A stretch of DNA of 8,629 nucleotides from Pseudomonadota bacterium (GTDB lineage Bacteria > Desulfobacterota > BSN033 > WVXP01 > G020346125): the NCBI GenBank assembly GCA_030672465.1, contig DAOVGJ010000147.1:1-8629 (forward strand). The letters run 5' to 3'. How positions within the stretch are numbered: the first letter of the stretch is position 1; each line of letters starts with the position of its first letter. A program made the position numbers and the translations under genes. This document shows positions 1 to 6,326 of this stretch, piece after piece. The notes under the pieces are model-generated. The model saw only the letters and a program-made list of their open reading frames with translations, was not told the DNA's origin and made no database searches.

Positions 1-44
1 ACACCTTCAAAATATCCTTCAGCCACGGCAGGTTAACCCACTGT

Positions 45-465
45 TCAAATTACGGAAGGTGACGCATTAACTCCCTTACCATTAAAGAACCCACTCTCAG
101 TCAGTTTCAGGGCTACGTTACGCATATCCTCCACATCCAACTTAAGTAATGCTCTATTGGATGATAGATGCTTCGTTTCGATGATATGGATTCCTAAGTC
201 CTTCGATTCATAAGTTCGGCGACGAACTTATTTACTCAGGACTTAGTGCTGCCCTCGGCCATGAGCTCGGGCCGAATGGAGTAAGTAATGGTATTCATCA
301 TACTTGTAAAAATACGTCAGCGTATTTGCGAATCGAAGCACTAAGTCCTCAATATTTTCTCACTTCTCCAAGGGTCTTTGAAGCAGGGGTAATTTCGATC
401 AGGATTTGAGCATGGTTTTTATCTGCTTTAATCTCGTGATTAAATTCTTCAAATACTTTTTCCAT
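45..465 (-). pseudogene. Small unrecognised gene, apparently split by a hairpin element
   Basis: An ATG at 465 opens a 38-codon frame (begins MEKVFEEFNHEIK, ends TLGEVRKY) that stops at 349-351, exactly where the hairpin element begins. Beyond the element, a frame without a start codon (227 down to a TGA at 45-47) reads DLGIHIIETKHL, then LKLDVEDMRNVALKL. Joined, the pieces give strand-helix-strand-helix-like protein of about 90 residues: ILIEITP, TLGEVRKY, then DLGIHII, ALLKLDV and a helix to ESGFF. This order resembles a small ferredoxin-like or ACT-like fold, but I recognise no family. Removing the element does not restore the frame exactly; a one- or two-base indel is also needed. Past the TGA another frame stays open to the window edge (reads QWVNLPWLKDILKV), so a further frameshift is possible. 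The start lies 22 bases after the aminotransferase stop, so it was probably the downstream gene of that unit. Alternative: two unrelated chance frames. Confidence 0.4.
194..349. repeat. Hairpin-rich, possibly MITE-like element with flanking 9-bp direct repeats
   Basis: CTAAGTCCT occurs at 194-202 and again at 341-349, as a target-site duplication would. Just inside lie TCGATTC (203-209) and its inverse GAATCGA (330-336). Between them is a series of hairpins: ATAAGTTCG/CGAACTTAT with loop GCGA (210-231); TTACTC (232-237) pairing with GAGTAA (279-284) around an inner stem TCGGCC/GGCCGA; a weaker stem at 283-305; and AAATACG/CGTATTT with loop TCAG (310-327). The whole can be drawn as a multi-branched, cloverleaf-like fold. 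A third, inverted copy of the 9-mer sits inside at 238-246, and is 13 bp long (238-250) when matched to 337-349, so the flanking copies may belong to the element rather than to the target. It carries no coding capacity and interrupts the small gene around it. Its family is unknown to me. Confidence 0.55.
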
Positions 466-487
466 GACCGTTTTTTTTCGGATATCT

Positions 488-1801
488 TTAGGATTTTGAA
501 TTATTATGAAGTTCCCTTAGGCTTTCTTCAATAATGGAAAACCCTTTTTCGAGTTGCTCATCGGTGATCACCAGGGGCATCAGGGGTCGGATGATATTAG
601 AGTAAGTACCCGCTGAGATCATGAGCAGTCCCTTCTCTCGACATAATCCTGTCAAACGTTTTGCGAAGGCAGTACCTGGCTCCTTCGTTTTCTTATCTAC
701 CACAAATTCCATTCCCACCATGGCCCCTAATCCCCGGACATCGCCGACAATGGGGTAATGTTCTTTGAACTCTCTAAACCTCTCCAAAACCTTTTCTCCG
801 ATTTTTTTTGCCCTTGACAGGAGATCCTTCTTTTCAAATAGATCCAGCACCGCCAGGGCAGCCCGACAGGCCACTGGATTGCCGCCAAAGGTCCCTCCCA
901 AACCCCCTACCTGTGGATGATCCATCAATTCTGCCCTTCCTGTGATTCCACTGAGAGGAAGACCTCCGGCCATGGATTTGGCCATAACCAAGATATCCGG
1001 TTCCACCTCGTAGTGCTCCATGGCGAACATCTTGGCGGTACGACCGAAACCGGTTTGAATCTCATCGGCGATGAAGACGATACCGTGCTCCTCGCAGATA
1101 TTCTTGAGGACTTTGAAATACTCCTTGGGTGGAACCACAAACCCTCCTTCTCCCAATACGGGTTCTACGATTATAGCCCCCACTTGTTCGGCGGATATAT
1201 GGGTGTGGAAAAAATCCCTCAAGAAGTATGCACAACGAAGTTCACAATTCGGATATTCAAGACCAAAAGCACATCGGTAACAGTAAGCATAAGGCATTCG
1301 ATAAATTTCCGGAGCATAGGGAGCGAAACCAAACTTATATGGTTTCATCTTACTGGTGAGACTCAAAGCTAAGAGGGTTCGGCCGTGGAAGGCATCCTCA
1401 AAGGCAATGACGGCCGGCCGGCTTGTAGCATGTCGGGCAATTTTGATAGCGTTCTCCACTGCCTCTGCCCCGCTATTGGCAAACATCGTCTTCTTGGGAA
1501 AATCTCCGGGAGTGATTTCATTGAGTCTTTTCGCCAAAGTTACATAGGGCTCATACATCACCACATGAAAGCAGGTATGAATGCATTTTTTAATCTGATC
1601 CCCGATGGCCTCCACTACTTTTTCATCACAATGGCCGACATTGACTACCCCGATGCCGCCTGCGAAGTCAATATACTCCCTCCCTTCCACATCAGTAATA
1701 ATGGCCCCCTTTGCCTTATCGGCGAATATGGGATGAACATTAAAAGGACCCTGTGGTACGTTCTTATTCCTTGCGGTGAGTAATGATTCATTGGTTTTCA
1801 T
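488..1801 (-). CDS. gabT: Class III PLP-dependent aminotransferase, 4-aminobutyrate aminotransferase type, with cysteine-rich insert
   Basis: A 437-residue protein of the length usual for GabT-type enzymes. These cytosolic enzymes move an omega-amino group (for example from 4-aminobutyrate) to 2-oxoglutarate through pyridoxal phosphate. The cofactor phosphate-binding motif NSGAEAVENA lies at residues 109-118, the conserved aspartate in ADEIQTGFGR is D246, and the Schiff-base lysine is K275 in MAKSMAGG. A segment at 171-190 carries four cysteines, C174-x2-C177-x8-C186-x3-C190, absent from the classical E. coli enzyme. Mammalian GABA transaminase binds a [2Fe-2S] cluster at its subunit interface through a CxxC, so a cluster or zinc site is possible here. 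The ATG at 1801 has GAGGT about nine bases upstream. It appears to be transcribed from a promoter near 1931-1958, and a broken small gene follows. The exact amine substrate cannot be fixed from sequence; ornithine- or aspartate-family relatives are alternatives. Confidence 0.85.
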   Translation of the reverse strand: MKTNESLLTARNKNVPQGPFNVHPIFADKAKGAIITDVEGREYIDFAGGIGVVNVGHCDEKVVEAIGDQIKKCIHTCFHVVMYEPYVTLAKRLNEITPGDFPKKTMFANSGAEAVENAIKIARHATSRPAVIAFEDAFHGRTLLALSLTSKMKPYKFGFAPYAPEIYRMPYAYCYRCAFGLEYPNCELRCAYFLRDFFHTHISAEQVGAIIVEPVLGEGGFVVPPKEYFKVLKNICEEHGIVFIADEIQTGFGRTAKMFAMEHYEVEPDILVMAKSMAGGLPLSGITGRAELMDHPQVGGLGGTFGGNPVACRAALAVLDLFEKKDLLSRAKKIGEKVLERFREFKEHYPIVGDVRGLGAMVGMEFVVDKKTKEPGTAFAKRLTGLCREKGLLMISAGTYSNIIRPLMPLVITDEQLEKGFSIIEESLRELHNNSKS

Positions 1802-1930
1802 TAGCTCATACCTCGCTTTTCTCGTAAAGCTCTGTGAATCAATCGAACCGACAATACTACTTTATGGCTTTAACGTGGAAACCTCACCATTTGGCGGTTT
1901 ACTTCAGAGTTGCTCATACTATACCCCCTT

Positions 1931-1958
1931 CTTATACCAAACTTGAGATATTAATCAA
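1931..1958 (-). promoter_or_regulatory. Predicted sigma-70-type promoter for the aminotransferase
   Basis: Read on the minus strand, TTGATT (1953-1958) and TATAAG (1931-1936) are separated by 16 bases and match the -35 and -10 consensus at 4/6 and 5/6. Transcription would begin near 1925, leaving about 120 bases of leader before the aminotransferase ATG. The 200-base gap between that ATG and the oxidoreductase remnant holds no convincing gene. It does contain a T-rich run, read on the minus strand, near 1962-1980, without a clear GC-rich stem. Confidence 0.4.
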
Positions 1959-2003
1959 GCAAAAAAAAACAAAAAGGAAGGATCCTCTTCTAATACTTTG
2001 AAT

Positions 2004-2338
2004 TTATCCCGGGCCCTCGATCTTGAGCCCTTTATGTCTTCCCTCTTTGATCTTGCTTACATTTCCATAGGCCATGAAACAATGGGGGCAGACGCTGGGT
2101 TTCGCCTGACAGCGTTCAAGAAGGGATTCCGCACTGCTTCGCTCCCATCCTTCAAAAGTCCCCAAATGCAGGTATTTTGAAGGGAATCCTCCCACGACAT
2201 TATTCATTGCCACAAACGTCGGGGTACCATGGTTCTATATGCGTGAGCACCAGAAGTGTCCTTACCACGCTTCAGGGTCTCCTTGGAAATCTGTCCCATT
2301 CGATCGGGATGGGTTAAGCTCGTTAGATAATTGGCGAG
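2004..2338 (-). pseudogene. Remnant of aldehyde:ferredoxin oxidoreductase (AOR family), internal fragment
   Basis: The frame from 2338 reads LANYLTSLTHPDRMGQ, then KRGKDTSGAHAYRT. Near 2240 the homology moves to another frame reading HGTPTFVAMNNVVGGFPSKY, then GTFEGWERSS, CPHCFMAYGNVSKIKEG and LKIEGPG before TAA at 2004. This order (GT..., G-x-P-x-K/N, C-x2-C, then K-x-G and EGP) is that of the middle of tungsten/molybdopterin aldehyde:ferredoxin oxidoreductases, which oxidise aldehydes to acids with ferredoxin. Only about 110 of roughly 600 residues survive. The N- and C-terminal parts are missing, at least one frameshift is present, and the third cysteine of the usual C-x2-C-x3-C cluster motif is a tyrosine. 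It is therefore very unlikely to be functional. It begins about 20 bases after the aminopeptidase stop codon. The family call rests on remembered motifs; a 69-codon peptide from the GTG at 2213 is the only intact frame. Confidence 0.65.
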
Positions 2339-2356
2339 TTCTTATTGTTGCTCACA

Positions 2357-3445
2357 TCATTGTTGAACATCTGGGGTTTGCCCACGAAGCCGCCGCTCCA
2401 CCAATTCCCTCGGATCTTCCCCTGACCTCTCCACATCCTTCAAGAAGGCTATCATCTTCCCCAGGTCCTCGTCCAGGCAATGGTAAAGCTCCTTGAAGAG
2501 ATCGAGCCCCCCGATATATTGCCAGTAGGAAAGGAGAACGGCATTGTTGAGCCCTTCATCCTCAAATCCGAGATAGAGCGGGGTTTTCAGCTTCACCTTG
2601 AGGTCTCGAAAGCCTTCCTTGGCTTCCCGGAAGATCCTCTCCCTCAATTCAAGCTTTTTTTGCTTCGATAAGTCCCCTGAATATAACCGTCGTAAACCCC
2701 CGCAAATACCATCGATGAATTTTCCAAAAACAAAATCATCGTCCAGGATATTGCAGGCGTCCCGATAGTCCGGTGACTCCTTTCCATACCGTTCCGAGAA
2801 GAAGTCAATTGCGCCTTGATCGCCCATATAGGTAGCCATCTGCTCGTTGAAATCCAAGTGATCCTCGATGAAGAGGGTAGTATGGGTAAGTTCATGGATG
2901 ACCGTTTGGGCGGTGATGGCCCTTTTTTGATCCAACATCGATGAGAAGATGGGATCTTTAAACCATCCCAGGGTGCTGTATGCACAGGCCCTTCGCAGGC
3001 AGGTGTCAAAGCCCGCCCTTTCCAGTTTCTCCATTTCCTTTTGGGCTTCCTTCAAACTGAAGAATCCCTTATAGGACATCCTCCCAACAATGGGAAAGGT
3101 CCATTGGTAAGGGTTGAGGCTATCCTTGGGACATGCTGAAATCACATAGAGCAATGCTTGCCCCTCAACTTCGAAATACCTCGAATAATTTCCCGTTTTT
3201 TTCAGCCCTACCCTCTCCTCGGCATATTGCTTAACCTCCAATACGAATTTTATACGATCCTTAGTCTCCTGGCTTATCGAGGGATCCGTAAAGACTGCCT
3301 CATTCGATCGGCTGAACAGGAGCACCTTTGCCTGTCCAAATCCCAATCGAGTTACATAAGCCGCAGTAGAACACCCGGAAAGAAGGATCAGGAGAAGGAT
3401 CCCGATACCGATGGTGCGTTGTTCAACCCTTCTCAATGGACTCAT
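2357..3445 (-). CDS. Predicted lipoprotein zinc aminopeptidase (Aminopep family, COG4324-like)
   Basis: From the ATG at 3445 the product has 362 residues. Basic residues (R5, R6, R10) and a hydrophobic stretch (11-22) lead to a lipobox L22-S-G-C25, so it is probably a membrane-anchored lipoprotein facing the periplasm. The zinc-binding motif is H184-E-L-T-H188, followed by F-N-E201-Q-M-A-T, which supplies the expected downstream glutamate of a gluzincin-type metallopeptidase. The HELTH...FNE spacing is that of the predicted aminopeptidase family PF10023. The frame is also open up to an ATG at 3502, but that start overlaps a good promoter (3493-3521) and would put 19 extra residues ahead of the signal peptide, so 3445 is preferred. 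GGAAG lies a few bases upstream of it. The gene stands alone, with only the oxidoreductase remnant downstream. Its natural substrate is unknown. Confidence 0.82.
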   Translation of the reverse strand: MSPLRRVEQRTIGIGILLLILLSGCSTAAYVTRLGFGQAKVLLFSRSNEAVFTDPSISQETKDRIKFVLEVKQYAEERVGLKKTGNYSRYFEVEGQALLYVISACPKDSLNPYQWTFPIVGRMSYKGFFSLKEAQKEMEKLERAGFDTCLRRACAYSTLGWFKDPIFSSMLDQKRAITAQTVIHELTHTTLFIEDHLDFNEQMATYMGDQGAIDFFSERYGKESPDYRDACNILDDDFVFGKFIDGICGGLRRLYSGDLSKQKKLELRERIFREAKEGFRDLKVKLKTPLYLGFEDEGLNNAVLLSYWQYIGGLDLFKELYHCLDEDLGKMIAFLKDVERSGEDPRELVERRLRGQTPDVQQ

Positions 3446-3492
3446 GGTCTTCCAGCAATCCCCTGTTGTCTCAATGGGCCCAAACTCCGAAC

Positions 3493-3521
3493 ATAATAGC
3501 ATAATCCAGAAGGGTCATCAA
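3493..3521 (-). promoter_or_regulatory. Predicted promoter for the lipoprotein aminopeptidase
   Basis: Read on the minus strand, TTGATG (3516-3521) and TATTAT (3493-3498) are 17 bases apart, matching the sigma-70 -35 and -10 boxes at 4/6 and 5/6. Transcription would start near 3486, about 40 bases before the ATG at 3445. This argues against the more upstream ATG at 3502, which falls inside the promoter. Confidence 0.45.
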
Positions 3522-3547
3522 AAAACGGGATGTTTCCTCAATTCGTT

Positions 3548-3773
3548 GAGTTCTCCCTTATCCCTTCCCTTCAATGCTTCCGAAGTGACCCTTTCGGGGT
3601 TCGCAGGCGGGGAATACTTACCCCTTCCAGCCTCTAAAGGGCTGGCCTTCCCCTTTCCTTCGGCTCCGCCCCTCGGTCTGAGCTCAGGGTCGAAGACTCA
3701 GGACAAGCTCTGCTCACCCTCGATGGGGACCCCACTTCTCCAGCAGATTACGCTCAGGGACAAGGGAGAACTC
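3548..3773. repeat. 226-bp non-coding element bounded by 18-bp inverted repeats
   Basis: GAGTTCTCCCTTATCCCT at 3548-3565 is the inverse of AGGGACAAGGGAGAACTC at 3756-3773, with one mismatch in 18. Inside are further small hairpins: ACCC/GGGT around 3588-3600, CCAGCC/GGCTGG around 3629-3647, and the palindrome CTGAGCTCAG at 3678-3687. I see no convincing gene in it on either strand. It occupies most of the 464-base gap between the divergent aminopeptidase and YbaK-type genes and leaves both predicted promoters intact. No clear target-site duplication flanks it. It may be a MITE-like insertion or an intergenic repeat family; a long structured transcript is the other possibility. Confidence 0.5.
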
Positions 3774-3855
3774 CTGTGAATCCTTCATAGCCGTGTGGAC
3801 CACAGCGTTTATTTTAGTGCCAATACAATATAGCAAGCTCCATTCAAAAACCTGT

Positions 3856-3883
3856 TTGCCTTACGGGGACGATAGGGTATACT
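3856..3883 (+). promoter_or_regulatory. Predicted promoter for the YbaK-type gene
   Basis: TTGCCT (3856-3861) and TATACT (3878-3883) are separated by 16 bases and match the sigma-70 consensus at 4/6 and 5/6. The start of transcription would fall near 3890, leaving a leader of about 20 bases before the ATG at 3910. Confidence 0.45.
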
Positions 3884-3897
3884 GATCGTTGGATAAA

Positions 3898-3909
3898 AAG
3901 GGGGGAAAG
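3898..3909 (+). promoter_or_regulatory. Ribosome binding site that decides the YbaK start
   Basis: A purine run AAAGGGGGGAAAG lies directly before the ATG at 3910. The alternative in-frame TTG at 3889 is virtually at the predicted transcription start and lacks a well-placed binding site. Confidence 0.5.
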
Positions 3910-4380
3910 ATGGCCGTTGCCGCCCGATTAAAGAGTTATCTGGACAAAAATAAGGTCGATTACCACGTCCTCTATCACCAAAGGGTTTATACCGCGCAGG
4001 AGGTTGCCGCTACTCAGCATATCTCTGGAAAGGAATTGGCAAAGGTGGTCATGATGAAGTTAGATAACGAACTGGTAATGATGGTACTTCCTGCGAGCCT
4101 TGTGGTGGATATGGACAAATTGAAAAGGCTCTTCCAACCAAAGGTGGTGAAATTGGCCCGGGAGGAGGAGTTTCAAGGCCTTTTTCCGGATTGCGAAATC
4201 GGGGCAATGCCTCCCTTTGGGAATTTATACGATCTCCAGGTCTATGTCGATACCTCCCTCGCCGAGCAACCTCATATCGTCTTTCAAGCCGGAAGCCACG
4301 TCGAAACCATCAGGATGGCGTATAGGGACTTCGCCAATTTGGTCCAGCCGAAGGTAGTCGATTTTGCTACCCACCTATGA
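3910..4380 (+). CDS. YbaK/ProX-family aminoacyl-tRNA deacylase homologue
   Basis: A 156-residue cytosolic protein with a single YbaK/prolyl-tRNA-synthetase-associated domain. Characterised relatives hydrolyse mischarged aminoacyl-tRNAs such as Cys-tRNAPro or Ala-tRNAPro in trans. Family features are visible: the N-terminal Y-T-A-Q-E-V-A-A segment (27-34), K45 in the KELAKVV strand at the position of the catalytic lysine, the G-A-M-P-P-F-G loop in the second half, and a closing V-E-T-I-R-M-A-Y-R-D-F helix that normally ends the domain. The start at 3910 is preferred over a TTG at 3889 because of its strong Shine-Dalgarno sequence and the promoter position. It is the only plus-strand gene here, with its own promoter, and converges on the dehydratase operon with 53 bases between the stops and no evident terminator. 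Which tRNA it edits is not readable from the sequence. Confidence 0.85.
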   Translation: MAVAARLKSYLDKNKVDYHVLYHQRVYTAQEVAATQHISGKELAKVVMMKLDNELVMMVLPASLVVDMDKLKRLFQPKVVKLAREEEFQGLFPDCEIGAMPPFGNLYDLQVYVDTSLAEQPHIVFQAGSHVETIRMAYRDFANLVQPKVVDFATHL

Positions 4381-4433
4381 GATCCTTCCCGCGCGACCAG
4401 TAATTCCTTTTGACCGGATTTCCCTCGATGGGG

Positions 4434-4667
4434 TCAATCGATTATTATGTTCGTTTCCGTCCTGATCACCCCCGGGATACCCTGGATCTTGGAGACGCTG
4501 AAATCCCCCAGTGTGCGTACATCGGGGGATTCCACTAAAGCAATGACATCGAATGGTCCGGTGATGGCATGAGAGGATCTCACTCCCTCTAGGTCGGCTA
4601 TCTTCCCGGCCACATCCCTCGCCATTCCGGCGGCGCATTCGACAAAGACATAGGCTGAAATGGCCAT
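4434..4667 (-). CDS. Stand-alone Lrp/AsnC ligand-binding (RAM) domain protein
   Basis: A 77-residue protein that is just the C-terminal effector-binding domain of Lrp/AsnC regulators, with no helix-turn-helix. It shows the usual pattern: an A-Y-V-F-V-E-C first strand, a helix with D-V-A-G-K-I-A-D-L-E-G-V, the T-G-P-F-D-V-I-A-L-V-E turn and strand that frame the ligand pocket, and a final G-V-I-R-T-E-T strand. Stand-alone RAM proteins are known to form ring-like oligomers and bind amino acids. The ATG at 4667 follows AAAGGAG at ideal spacing, and this binding site overlaps the stop of the DUF3108 gene 13 bases upstream, so it is the last gene of the operon. The same frame is open to 4769, but that stretch overlaps the neighbour and is not native. 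A sensing role for the dehydratase pathway is inference. Confidence 0.85.
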   Translation of the reverse strand: MAISAYVFVECAAGMARDVAGKIADLEGVRSSHAITGPFDVIALVESPDVRTLGDFSVSKIQGIPGVIRTETNIIID

Positions 4668-4680
4668 CGAAATACTCCTT

Positions 4681-5523
4681 TCACCCTTCTTCAAAGGACT
4701 CCAGTTCGAATTGAACTGTCCCGATGGGAAGGTCGAGGCCGATTCGAACGGGGACTTTCCTCCGATCACGGGTAAACCAAATCCTTATTATTCCTTCCCT
4801 GCCTCCAAGGGATGAGAAGGGAACCTTCGATTCAAGGCAAATCACGTCCACCGGGCCACACCACTGGGTTTCAATTGACTCCCCTTTCGAGTCAAAGAAC
4901 ACCTTCCTCAGCTTGATCCCGTCGTAAATGGTCATCCGAATCTCTTCAGCCGGTTTGATCTCCTCTTGCAAATAGTATTTGACGAAGAAGGAGAGGGGAT
5001 CCTGAGTGCCAGGGGGAACAGCTACCTCCTTCGTCCCATCCACGACGACCCGGTTATCCTCTCGGTCGAACGTGAGCACGGACCTGTAATGCTTATCCTC
5101 CGAAAAGATTCCCGTCTGGTTGATCTCCTTCACGTATCGCAGCGGTCCGAAATGGCGGGCATCGACCCAGGAATAAAACCGGTTGTGCATGCGAAAGAAC
5201 CAATTGGTCACCCCCGTGGTGTCCACCTGTGCTTGAACCAAATAGACCTTCTCCCCCGCTTTAGATCGAGCCTCCTCCAAGGTAATGGTCGCCTCTAGAA
5301 TACGAAGGCCATATTTTTTCACGCCGTAACTGAGGCGCCTCTTCCCCAAAAAGGCCCTTTCCCTTTCGGGAAAAGCGGTCGTCCTATTTTGTCCCAATGC
5401 CACGGAACATCCAATGAAGATCAAGGCGAATCCGATGGCAATGCAAATGCGGGATTTCGTGATGCGCTCTTCAAGGTATTCCATTCTGCTACCCAACACC
5501 TCGTTTCTTGGACCCTCCCTCAC
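4681..5523 (-). CDS. DUF3108-family exported protein
   Basis: Translation from a GTG at 5523 gives 280 residues. A hydrophobic segment (about 26-43, I-C-I-A-I-G-F-A-L-I-F-I-G-C) acts as a signal peptide or poor lipobox, so export to the periplasm or outer membrane is expected. The remainder is beta-rich and matches DUF3108 in layout: an early R-L-S-Y-G-V strand, Q-D-P-L-S-F-F-V-K-Y-Y-L near the middle, and the closing I-W-F-T-R-D-R-R-K-V-P-V-R-I, G-T-V-Q-F-E-L. No enzymatic role is established for the family. GTG is preferred because a strong GGAGG lies seven bases before it; an ATG at 5484 (267 residues) gives a shorter, more typical signal peptide and remains possible. The open frame runs further up to 5952 but overlaps the activator gene and is spurious there. 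It lies within the dehydratase operon, although an exported protein has no obvious place in that pathway. Confidence 0.75.
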   Translation of the reverse strand: MREGPRNEVLGSRMEYLEERITKSRICIAIGFALIFIGCSVALGQNRTTAFPERERAFLGKRRLSYGVKKYGLRILEATITLEEARSKAGEKVYLVQAQVDTTGVTNWFFRMHNRFYSWVDARHFGPLRYVKEINQTGIFSEDKHYRSVLTFDREDNRVVVDGTKEVAVPPGTQDPLSFFVKYYLQEEIKPAEEIRMTIYDGIKLRKVFFDSKGESIETQWCGPVDVICLESKVPFSSLGGREGIIRIWFTRDRRKVPVRIGLDLPIGTVQFELESFEEG

Positions 5524-5529
5524 GATCCC

Positions 5530-5539
5530 CCCCTCCTCT
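5530..5539 (-). promoter_or_regulatory. Ribosome binding site favouring the GTG start of the DUF3108 gene
   Basis: On the minus strand, AGAGGAGGG ends a few bases before the GTG at 5523. No equally good site precedes the alternative ATG at 5484, where GAGGTG is eleven bases away. Confidence 0.4.
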
Positions 5540-5564
5540 TCTATCAGGCCTCCGATGGGAAACG

Positions 5565-6323
5565 TCAAGCAGAAAGAGCGGCTCCCAATGCTCCCACGAT
5601 TTGGGGTTCCTCGGGCACATGGATTTCGCTCTTCAGTAATCGCCTCAACGCATCCACAATACCTCTGTTCTTTGCGACACCCCCGGTCATGGTAATTGGC
5701 CTCTCCATCCTCAGCTTGCCGGCCATGGTGAAGATCCTCTTGGATATGGCCTCGTGCAACCCCCTGATGATATCGTTTTTGGAGCAACCCCCGGCAATGA
5801 GGGAAATCACCTCCGATTCGGCGAAGACAGTACACATGCTGCTGATTACTATACCATTTTTCGCCCGAGCGGATCTTTCCCCCATTTCCACCAAGTCCAC
5901 TTCCAATGCCCCTGCCATTACCTCGAGAAACCTTCCCGTCCCTGCGGCGCACTTATCGTTCATCACGAAGTCCAATACCCGGCCCTCCGGATCGATGCTG
6001 ATAACCTTACTATCTTGGCCCCCCATATCGATGACGGTCCGCGTACTGGGTAATAGCCTGTGGGCGCCCCGTGCGTGGCAGGTGATCTCGGTAACCGTCT
6101 TGGTGGCAAAGGGGACGCCAATCCTCCCGTAGCCCGTCGCCACCGTGGCCGAAAGGTCTTCGAATTTCAGGCCTGCCCTCTCCAATGCCTCCTGCATACA
6201 CGCACTGACAGCCCTTTGCGTATCCGCCCCCGTCGGGACGATGGAATAGCTCATGATCTCCCCGTCCTTTAGGATGACGGTCTCCGACGAAAGGGATCCG
6301 ATATCAATTCCCGAAACGATCAC
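5565..6323 (-). CDS. 2-hydroxyacyl-CoA dehydratase activator (BadF/HgdC-type [4Fe-4S] ATPase)
   Basis: A 252-residue cytosolic ATPase of the ASKHA fold that, as a homodimer, bridges one [4Fe-4S] cluster and uses ATP to drive a low-potential electron from ferredoxin or flavodoxin into the dehydratase. Visible motifs are the phosphate-1 loop G5-I-D-I-G-S, the phosphate-2 motif D99-M-G-G-Q-D, cluster cysteine C125 in N-D-K-C-A-A-G-T-G-R-F, cluster cysteine C164 in S-S-M-C-T-V-F-A-E-S-E, and the adenosine motif T213-G-G-V-A-K-N. The two cysteines sit almost where those of Acidaminococcus HgdC do. Length is normal for a single-domain activator. The start is a GTG three bases after the TGA of the preceding subunit gene, with GGGGTG just before it, suggesting translational coupling. 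The benzoyl-CoA reductase activator subunits are relatives, but the dehydratase neighbours favour this call. Confidence 0.92.
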   Translation of the reverse strand: MIVSGIDIGSLSSETVILKDGEIMSYSIVPTGADTQRAVSACMQEALERAGLKFEDLSATVATGYGRIGVPFATKTVTEITCHARGAHRLLPSTRTVIDMGGQDSKVISIDPEGRVLDFVMNDKCAAGTGRFLEVMAGALEVDLVEMGERSARAKNGIVISSMCTVFAESEVISLIAGGCSKNDIIRGLHEAISKRIFTMAGKLRMERPITMTGGVAKNRGIVDALRRLLKSEIHVPEEPQIVGALGAALSA

Positions 6324-6326
6324 TTC

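Noticed and set aside
194..349. tRNA or tRNA-like gene suggested by the cloverleaf-like fold
   Set aside because: The hairpin loops are four bases rather than seven, there is no proper T-arm or anticodon arm, and the arm lengths do not fit a tRNA.
194..349. Integron attC site
   Set aside because: Hairpins are present, but I could not identify the paired core sites with the GTTRRRY-type ends, and there is no integron integrase or cassette array in the window.
917..1372. 151-codon plus-strand open frame inside the aminotransferase
   Set aside because: It is antisense to the conserved PLP-binding region of the aminotransferase and has no recognisable domain.
1870..1917. A 15-codon leader peptide (MSNSEVNRQMVRFPR) ahead of the aminotransferase
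   Set aside because: The predicted transcription start near 1925 would leave its purine-rich binding site untranscribed, and the peptide shows no run of regulatory codons.
3411..3779. 122-codon plus-strand open frame
   Set aside because: It overlaps the aminopeptidase 5' end, its promoter and the inverted-repeat element, and its translation shows no domain-like pattern.
4381..4433. Bidirectional terminator between the YbaK-type gene and the RAM gene
   Set aside because: The 53 bases contain no convincing GC-rich stem followed by a T run in either direction.
4668..4769. N-terminal extension of the RAM-domain protein
   Set aside because: The extra 34 residues overlap the DUF3108 gene end, and the ATG at 4667 has a much better ribosome binding site and begins the domain properly.
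5524..5952. N-terminal extension of the DUF3108 frame, giving a 423-residue protein
   Set aside because: This part overlaps the well-supported activator gene in another frame, is of arginine- and glycine-rich low-quality composition, and precedes the real signal peptide.
5389..6132. 247-codon plus-strand open frame
   Set aside because: It is antisense to the activator and the DUF3108 gene, both of which carry clear family motifs; it is a codon-bias shadow.
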